Positions 57,049 through 64,000 of a stretch of 64,000 nucleotides of DNA are shown here, one piece after another; position 1 is the stretch's first letter, and each line of letters opens with the position of its first letter. The notes below the pieces were generated by a model. That model saw only the letters and a program-made list of their open reading frames with translations. It made no database searches and had not been told where the DNA came from. Source of the stretch: Oxytricha trifallax (Eukaryota; Ciliophora; Spirotrichea; Sporadotrichida; Oxytrichidae); NCBI GenBank assembly GCA_000711775.1, contig ARYC01017699.1, forward strand, positions 37,596 through 101,595, read 5' to 3'. The translations under genes were made by a program, and so were the position numbers.

Positions 57049-57865
57049 GGTTCTAATTCAAGGAATAAATTATCTTACCAAGTACTCAAAAATTAACATA
57101 CACACTTATACACATTTCTTAATGTTTTTAGAAAATCATAACATGGATTTTTAAAATTTTGTGATGCATTAATATTTATTTAAATGCTTTAATTATTTAT
57201 AAGTTTATATGGTAGATACAATAAGAAACCACTTACCACCATATTTTTCAGTGAGACATTTTAATTAAGAAATCCTAAGTAACATTTACTCATCTGTTTT
57301 CTTAGGGACATTTGAAGAGGAAGCAGTCATTAATAGTATCAAGTACATATATTAAGAAATGGGATGTCTGTTTATTATTTATAAAAAATTTTAATAATTA
57401 TAAAATTGAGTAATATCAATCATTTTATATTATTAAGAGTGCAAATATTTTTTTTAAAGTATGCTTGCTAAGTTTGTTATTAAATTTTTAGATTTAGAAT
57501 ATTTATTAATTTTTTAATTACAAACAAAGCCTGTCCCAAATTAAGAAATGATTAATGATTAAGAAAGAGATCATGGAAGTGATCGTAATTTAGAAATTGT
57601 TGAGCATTAAATTTATACAATTAAATATAATAAACTTAAATATGATCTAAATATAGAATTCTTAAAATCTCAAAGTATGTACGAGCTTCTACTTAGGTAT
57701 CTAAAATCAATCGATATAGAGGATGATTCTTTGAAATTTACTCAATAAACGCATTTATTAGAAATTAATGAGAAGAGTGGTAGCCAGCCAAAAAAGGAGA
57801 AAACACTTAAAAAATCAATTATAAGTGCCCATAAAAAGATCATGGATTTTAAACAAAAATAATGA
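57049..57865 (+). CDS. Duplicated gene 1, copy B
   Basis: Islands match copy A: 57049-57180 (NSRNKLSYQVLKNQHTHLYT), 57209-57367 (MVDTIRNHLPPYFSVRHFNQ, TFEEEAVINS), 57524-57865 (PVPNQEMINDQERDHGSDRN, KYNKLKYDLNIEFLKSQSMY, ending IMDFKQKQ, TGA 57863-57865). Islands 2 and 3 have exactly the same length as in A, without frame breaks, while the gaps between them differ in length and sequence. That pattern is what selected coding segments separated by introns or IESs should show. Confidence 0.65.
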
Positions 57866-58682
57866 ATATTGATTATTAGTTACTATTAAAATGATTTTAA
57901 GAATTTAACTTTTTCATTAAATAATGATCTGTAAATGTATATAAATTTAATTATTTGGTTTATAAGATATAATATGATAAATAATAAGTAAAATATAAGA
58001 TATTAAGAATATAGTCGACATTAATAGGAATACTTGTATAATAAAATAGAAATTGAATATTTCAAACAGCTTTGTCATATTTCCATTCACCCTAATAAAT
58101 ACCTCCTTCAGCATGTCAAAATTATATTTAGTGTCTCATGAGCTCTGTCTGAGAAGTCTCCTTCCAAGTCTACAGCTACTCAAACCAACTAGGATCCCTA
58201 AAAATAAAAAGAATTTTTTAGTAATCACCATCATATCATCTCTATTGAAAGTATTCTTGTTAATCTTCATTGTATTCTTAATATCTTCTATTTTTTTAAT
58301 TATTAATCATAAATATATTCAATTACTTTTCTAAATATATTTTTATAAAATTATAATTTTTTAAATGTTACTAATATTTGGTTTTTAATAATAAATCATT
58401 TTACTATTATAACTTAACTTAATTTAAAAATCTTTCATAAATATTCAGCTAACATTTCCATTTTACAAAATTATGACTTTAAATGAATCCATATAATTTC
58501 ATAATTAAATAGGTAAGAATTTATATATAATATTTGTTGTTTTTTATCATAGAATTACAAATGCATAAATGGAAATATTCATTAATAAAATTTTATATAA
58601 ATATTTATTACTTTTCAGGCTTTTTATTAAAAAAATAGAGTAATTTAAAATCTACCAAAGAAATGATATTGGAATATAATTT
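57866..58682. other. Duplicated flank (B)
   Basis: 58045-58330 matches 27.86-28.11 kb of segment A, and 58360-58680 matches 28.57-28.75 kb. A single TA before CTAATATTTGG at about 58367 marks the empty site of the MITE present in A. A minus-strand exon DPSWFEQLQTWKETSQTEL is possible at 58120-58200. Confidence 0.4.
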
Positions 58683-59016
58683 GGGGGGAAAGTTGCCTGC
58701 CCCATTACATTAAATTGTGTATTTTATCAATTCCCAAAAATCTCTCTATCATACTTTATGAAAGAATTTAAATATCGAATAACCTTCTTATCTTAATAAA
58801 GATTATAAATATCTTCATTCAATTTAATTTAATATTAAATTAATTCTTTGGTCTTGTATAATTTCTAATTTTTAATTTTAAACTCGGAAAATATTTGTGA
58901 AATAAATTGTTTAATATTTGAGCAGGACAAGGATTTTTAAGTGATTTATATTTTTCTTCTATGTTTTTACATTAAAATATATTTTGTTGTTTGGGGCAGG
59001 ATACTTTACTCCTCTT
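58683..59016. mobile_element. G-rich-ended element in segment B
   Basis: Left TGGGGGGAAAGTTGCCTGCCCC-like end at 58682-58703, right GGGGCAGGATACTTTACTCC at about 58994-59013. Same family as 55551-55937. The inside is AT-rich, without genes. An older, less clear copy lies at the corresponding place in segment A (about 28.76-29.03 kb). Confidence 0.5.
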
Positions 59017-59251
59017 TTTAATTTATATTTTTTATAAAGTAGGAAATAAATTATTAATACAAACTACATTTTTAAGTTTGGCTTGTGCGAATAAATAAAA
59101 ATTAATTATTGATAAAATACAAATCGAAAAGTGAAAGATAAAAATTTAATAAATAAAATCATTGGAGATATTATTTTTAGATACAAACTATTATTAATTT
59201 TCATTAATTAAAATTTTTTGTCAAGGAAAAGGCAATTTTATTGTTGATTTA

Positions 59252-59875
59252 TTATTTTGGCTATGAGGTAGTATCCTCCACCCCCTAAGGTATACTTTTT
59301 TTTCATAGTCGGATAGAGTTTTTGACGCTGAGTAATAGTAGCAGATGAACATGGAATGTGCGAGCAATAGTTTTCGGGCTATGGCTTCATCAAAGTCACT
59401 TTTATATATAAAAATCCTTATAAATTTTACAAAAATTTTCAAACTTTTTACAAAATTTAAGTTCTCTAAAATTAATCATTTTAGTAGTTTTTAATTATAT
59501 TAACAAAATATATCTAATATATCATAATTTTATAAAGTGAACTTTTATTGTCTATATAAAAATCTTAAATGAAAGTTAAAATGATTTTTAAATCACTTTA
59601 TAAAATTATAATAAATTAGATATAATTTGTTAATATAGTTAAAAACTGCTAAAATCATTAATTTTAGAGAAAATAAATTTGTGAAAAATTTGAAAATTTT
59701 TGTAAAATTTATAATGATTTTTATATATAAAAAGTGACTTTGATGAGGCCATAGCTCCGAAACTATTGCTCGCACATTCCATGTTCATCTGCAACTATTA
59801 CTCAGCGTCAAAAACTCTATCCGACTATGAAAAAAAAGTATACCTTAGGGGGTGGAGGATACTACCTCATAGCCA
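59252..59875. repeat. 624-bp palindrome with TGGCTATGAGG ends
   Basis: Left arm begins TGGCTATGAGGTAGTATCCT and CCACCCCCTAAGG; the right arm is its inverse, ending CCTCATAGCCA. Arms of about 290 bases around a short centre near 59555. The outer 170 bases are nearly identical and unusually GC-rich; the inner parts differ by several indels. Segment A has the unrelated GGACGTCCC element at the corresponding region. No coding capacity; MITE or IES candidate. Confidence 0.65.
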
Positions 59876-60559
59876 TTATTTTTTATGACCATTATATATA
59901 ACAAGCCAGAAATGTATTAATATATTTAGCTCTATTAAAAAATAAATACGGTTTTTGACAACTTCAAAGTCATTAAGCAATATATTATAGAAATTAAGTT
60001 TTAGAGATATCTTCAATAAAATAGTATCGATTATATTAACCTATTGGATTTTAAAAATGGAAAATTAAAACTCAAGAAAGTAAGTTTGCACATTTAGTAT
60101 ATAAAACTCATATTATATTTGAATCTAAAATTTAAAAATATGATCAATTATCTTAATTAGTCTCTAAGAAATTTAAATTGATAAATTTTATTTTGAACAA
60201 TTCTAGCTTTAATATTTTTTAATTTTATAGTTTAATAATATAGTGATGAAATATAATTGTAACTATAAGATAATCTTATTTAGGCATAAGATTTAAATAT
60301 AATAATTAAACTATTTTTATTAAGTATTGAATATTTCAATATTAATTATCAATATCTAAATATTATTTTAAAAACTATAATAAATTATAGAAAATATAAA
60401 ATAAAAAGATTATGCAAAATCTTTTTTTTTTCTTTGAATTTTTTAAGAATCAAGTATTAAATTATGATTAGAAATTCGAAACTATATTGAGAGTTCAATA
60501 AATTATTACATATCTCAGACTAGGGTTGATCGATACTTGAATAAGTGTCAATACAAAAA
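59876..60559. other. AT-rich spacer of segment B
   Basis: From about 60300 it matches 39600-39940 of segment A (GAAATTCGAAACTA, CTCAGACTAGGGTTGA). Nothing else recognised. Confidence 0.4.
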
Positions 60560-60795
60560 CCAAGTGATCCTCTTATTTTTATTTCAAATTTCTTGGTAGT
60601 GTCAGCTGTATAAATTAAATACCAATTCAAATTTAAATGGGCTTAATACACTTAATTCTCAAGATTATGAAAACATTATGTAGTCTTAAAAAAGCAGCCG
60701 AAGCATAATAACTTATTCATTCGTAGTCAAACAATAGAACAGATCAAATTGCTTAGATTTACTGCTTATACTAAGGTATAGCACAACTTTAAATT
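60560..60795 (+). pseudogene. Duplicated gene 2, copy B, first part
   Basis: Homologous to 39.95-40.14 kb: NSNLNGLNTLNSQDYENIMQ then, after a frame change, LIHSQSNNRTDQIAQI (A: FNHSQSNDIHDQTASI). Frame differences against copy A suggest this copy is decaying. The gene is cut here by about 2.2 kb of inserted elements, including a TBE fragment, and resumes at about 63050. Confidence 0.5.
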
Positions 60796-60964
60796 TAGAT
60801 TAAGTCAAACCAATACTGAAGTCTGCAGATATAGCAAAGCTATTACAAAATTTCTCCTATTCTAGGCTTCTCTACATTCTAGCTGTATAGTGTTTTCAAT
60901 TCACCCTCTTGCAAACATCCAGCAAGAATATAAAAGTTCACTTGAGTTTCTTTTGATTACCTCT

Positions 60965-61484
60965 ACAATCACCAGATGCATTATTTGTATATAGATTTAA
61001 TGGACTTAATTAAGAGTAGCTGCAAGAGAGTGAACATAGATAAAACAACAGTTTGTGCTAAAGAAGAAAAAAAGAATATTTATAAATAAGTTTTAGATTT
61101 AAATGAATGAATAAGTTCACATATTAAATTAACCCAGAAAGCGATTTTCCTTCTATTCTTCTTTTGGCTTGCTTAGCCCTATATTTCTTCTCTTAGTGCT
61201 AGCATGTTCATTTCATCTGGTTTATAAACATCTTTATAAAGTTTCTTGCTCACTATGTAAATAATTTGCGACTTCCTCTCTCTATGAATATTTTCATACT
61301 CTTTCATCAAGAATATACCGGTTCCAGATCTCGCTTATTAGTATGCCTTTAATCTTTAATGTTCTTTAGAAATAGAGTTGCGTTTCTTTTGAGCTTCTTT
61401 AATGATCTCCCTGAGATATAACTCTCTTAAAGTGCCAAGAACACCAAAGAAGAAGCTCATTTCCGGAAGCTCATAGTGAGCAAT
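60965..61484 (+). mobile_element. TBE fragment without ends
   Basis: The left part matches the 3' end of a TBE transposase gene (DLIKSSCKRVNIDKTTVCAK, ending YKQVLDLNE and TGA at about 61107). The minus strand then matches the C-terminal half of the 22 kDa gene (ELPEMSFFFGVLGTLRELYL, REIIKEAQKKRNSISKE, MKEYENIHRERKSQ). No C4A4 end or 57 kDa gene. It lies within the insertion that splits gene 2B. Confidence 0.75.
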
Positions 61485-62197
61485 TAATTGTAATAAATAA
61501 TACAAAGAATCTTGAGTGTTTATAGAAAATAATTTATAAATTCTATTTAGAATTTATTAAAACGTGTTTGGTAATTAAGCAATTTAACATATCAACCTAA
61601 ATTAATATAATAACGAATATAGACTATTAAAATTAATTTTGACTTATTCTTTTATAATCAAAGAGCAATAATGTTTTGTAATTAAACGTTAATTTAAAAT
61701 ATTGAAATAGTTGTAGTATAATTAATTGTAGTTACTTAAAAAATAACATTTTCACTTATAAAAATTAATTAAATATGTCAAAAATACTAATATGTTTTTT
61801 TATAAACTGTATGTTCAGTTCTCAACCAAAATGATATTGAATGATTCTTAAACATTGCTATTAAATATTTATAAAATTCTCTAGCAATACATTAATTTAT
61901 ACATATTATGATGAGAGATATGTTATAAGTCGAAGGAAATTCGAAAAAATAATTGAATATTAAAAACAGAAAAAAAAGTTTTACTTGATAGGAAAATATA
62001 AAATTTAATTAATTCTAAATATGGGTTCGTGTATGAAAAAGTAGAGCATCACAAAAGTATTATATAATTAATTAATTTTAAAATTAAAATTAAATTAAAA
62101 GAAAATATTTATAGTTCCAACTTATAATAATATAATAAAAATATTTCTTCTTCATTTAAATCTACAATCCAGTTAATCAAGTTGGAATAGAGCAAAA
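61485..62197. other. AT-rich insert sequence
   Basis: AT-rich, with no recognisable gene or repeat. Its position inside gene 2B shows it arrived with, or accumulated after, the TBE fragment. Confidence 0.35.
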
Positions 62198-62199
62198 TA

Positions 62200-62616
62200 T
62201 TGTAGGAATACATTTGATTTTATAAAAACAAATAATAATTAATCAATAAATATTTTAAATTCGTGGCAGTTAACTTTTTGAAACCTAGACAATATGGTAC
62301 TTGTTCGATAGAGAATTCAAAATTAGCTGGACTTTACTACTGGCGGTACCCCTCTATCGCATCTCAGGAGCGAGATAAATTCATTTTAATTTTGGGTGAT
62401 TTGTTTAGTTGAATTTAATGCAAAAATTAAAGTCCAGTTATCTCGTTCCTGAGATGCGATAGAGGGGTACCGCCAATAGTAAAGTCCAGCTAATTTTGAA
62501 TTCTCTATCGAACAAGTACCATATTGTCGTGGTTTCCAGAAAGTTAACTGACACGAATTTAATGATTTAATTTATTAATTATAATTATTTTTCCCAAATC
62601 AAATGTATTCCTACAA
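62200..62616. mobile_element. Intact MITE, TTGTAGGAATA family
   Basis: TTGTAGGAATACATTTGATT at the left, its inverse at the right, TA on both sides (62198-62199, 62617-62618). A second, nearly perfect inverted pair inside (GGCAGTTAACTTT..., CGATAGAGAATTCAAAATTA, GGCGGTACCCCTCTATCGCA, TCTCAGGAGCGAGATAA) makes most of it a palindrome around 62405. The most intact copy of the family in the window. Confidence 0.75.
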
Positions 62617-62629
62617 TAGTTTAATTTAG

Positions 62630-62881
62630 TAAAATATGTGTGGATTGCCAAAAATAAGAATTTATAATCAATAATATATGAATGCTAATATATTTTAATT
62701 TATATAAATATACCTTATATTGGCTCTTATCTAAAAATCAATGAAATTTACAGGGTCTAGTCAATTTCATTGATTTTTAGATAAGTGCCAATATAAGGTA
62801 TATTAATATAAATTAAAATATATTAGCATTCATATATTATTGATTATTAATTCTTATTTTTGGCAATCCACACATATTTTA
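62630..62881. repeat. 252-bp perfect palindrome
   Basis: Starts TAAAATATGTGTGGATTGCC and ends with its inverse; centre near 62757 (CAGGGTCTAG). Contains GGCTCTTATCTAAAAATCAA, related to the centre of the 56030-56580 palindrome. It begins 14 bases after the MITE. Confidence 0.65.
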
Positions 62882-63039
62882 CTTATTCTAGGAAAATTTA
62901 CATACTATATTTAGAGATCCATCTGGTTTAAAATAATAAAAGTGAATATAAAATTTCGAGTTTTTAATGAAGAAGATAAATCTTCAGCAAAAATATCATA
63001 TTTTCCCAATTATTTTTCTTGATAGCTATAGCTTACTCA

Positions 63040-64000
63040 AATAATTTATTTGATCAAACTAATCAAATTTTGAATAAACAACGGCCTTTTAAGAAATCAA
63101 ATTTAAATATTTACCATTTATTTAATTTTATAATTTACATTTTAAACAAGAATGATTAAGCAGCAGTGACATTTTATAATATTTAAGAAGCAACATTATC
63201 TTTATGTAAAAATGATGCAGTCACAATCTTAAACCAAATAAAAGAAACAATTTTACTTTAATTTTTAAATGATGAAAATTGTTTTAGGATTTTTACAATG
63301 ATTGAGTATTGTTAAATTAAGTTATTAATAATTTTGTATTTATATTTTCGGGGTGAGAGTAGAAGTTTGTTCTCCCTTTGCAGTTTCAAGGCCTCCCTCC
63401 AACCTAGGTTTTCTGGCTACCTAACTGTCAAATTTACATTATTTGGTAATAAAATATTAGAAAAATATTGATCACTAAAAAATAAAATATATTAAACAAC
63501 ATTTTATATTATTTTTTCTGGTTTATATTTATTCTTCGTCTAATTATACAAAAGACAATTAAAATTAATTTTTTTATATAAATATGATTTTCATTAAAAT
63601 TTGAAATCTTTAGCATGGTAGTAAAGTTATTGGATGATAAATTATAAATATTTTATATCATAAATTGATATTAAATATTTTGAGAAATAAATATAAAATA
63701 TTTTATCTATAGTGTAGGAACCATCTTCCCTTAGACATATAATCTTTTGGGGTAGGAAACCCCCTCCCATATTTTAAATTAAGAAGATGAAAAAAGTGAA
63801 GATGATTTTTGTGAGCCAACTGAGATGCTTAATTTTTAAAATTAATATTAGTTCTATATCAATATTAATTTATTTTATTAGATGCCCTTAGTACATTAAA
63901 ATGCAAATATTACTAAAAATAAATACATAACTTCAAATAACTAAGCATTCATTACTACAACTTATGATCAAAATACCAAATTTAATTTTGAATTATTCAT
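63040..64000 (+). pseudogene. Duplicated gene 2, copy B, later parts
   Basis: About 63050-63320 matches 40.11-40.40 kb (FDQTNQILNKQRPFKKSNLN against DQILDYMRPFNKSNLN). About 63785-63840 reads EDEKSEDDFCEPTEML and 63880-63990 reads MPLVHQNANITKNKYITSNN then FITTTYDQNTKF, matching the two last islands of copy A. A G-rich element (63350-63769) separates them. Cut by the end of the window. Confidence 0.5.
63350..63769. mobile_element. G-rich-ended element in gene 2B
   Basis: Left end GGGGTGAGAGTAGAAGTTTG, right end GGGGTAGGAAACCCCCTCCC (inverse-like). AT-rich inside, no genes. It lies between two coding islands, at the place where segment A carries the small palindrome 40422-40626. Confidence 0.5.

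Noticed and set aside
1-64000. Protein-coding rRNA operon, bacterial operons or ribosome-binding sites
   Set aside because: No rRNA-like sequence or bacterial gene organisation was seen. Code use, introns and TBE elements all point to a ciliate germline.

Overview
The window reads as germline (micronuclear) DNA of a spirotrich ciliate related to Oxytricha or Stylonychia. Three signs support this. (1) Four mobile elements end in CAAAACCCCAAAACCCC-type repeats (C4A4, the spirotrich telomere repeat) and carry the three genes known from TBE transposons. (2) Reading frames become long and sensible only with TAA and TAG read as glutamine and TGA as stop. (3) The DNA is very A+T-rich, with short more GC-rich islands that read as pieces of genes, separated by AT-rich spacers and perfect palindromes that look like internal eliminated sequences (IESs). 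Standard-code ORFs are therefore almost all meaningless here.

Layout. 0-21.6 kb: gene islands on both strands, among them a 354-codon open frame (864-1925, minus), a gene with a 40-base intron (4839-5445), a 203-residue ORF (6527-7138), minus-strand pieces at 8.6-9.8 kb, a degraded protein kinase (10.9-11.9 kb, minus), a possible kinesin relic (14.4-15.7 kb), a frame-broken coiled-coil gene (16.2-17.4 kb), a tRNA-Asn-like relic, and pieces of a minus-strand gene (18.6-19.7 kb). 21.6-25.8 kb: a complete TBE element. 26.7-41 kb: segment A of a duplication, carrying a MITE, a 1.5 kb GGACGTCCC-ended element, a TBE gene fragment and two TBEs in tandem. 41.0-45.6 kb: a fourth TBE holding nested insertions. 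45.6-56.6 kb: a short minus-strand gene end, then plus-strand islands starting with a kinase-like domain and ending with a gene tail interrupted by three excisable elements. 56.8-64.0 kb: segment B, the second copy of the duplication, with a different set of insertions.

Working together. Each TBE encodes a DD34E transposase (plus strand), a 22 kDa protein of unknown role (minus strand) and a 57 kDa zinc-finger/kinase protein (plus strand). The last two diverge from a shared intergenic region that, in TBE-2 and TBE-3, holds four copies of a short motif. All copies seen here carry frame breaks, and TBE-1 has lost a catalytic aspartate. At 54.6-56.6 kb, precise removal of two elements (one between TA dinucleotides, one between AAG repeats) restores a continuous reading frame, and removal of a third places a stop codon at the end. 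This is the behaviour expected of IESs cut out during development of the somatic nucleus.

Limits. All translations were done by eye. Frame breaks may be pseudogene decay, IES junctions, introns or assembly indels, and I cannot tell these apart. In this code random frames are long, so islands supported only by openness carry low confidence. Those supported by a conserved second copy, a recognised motif or a frame-restoring excision carry more.
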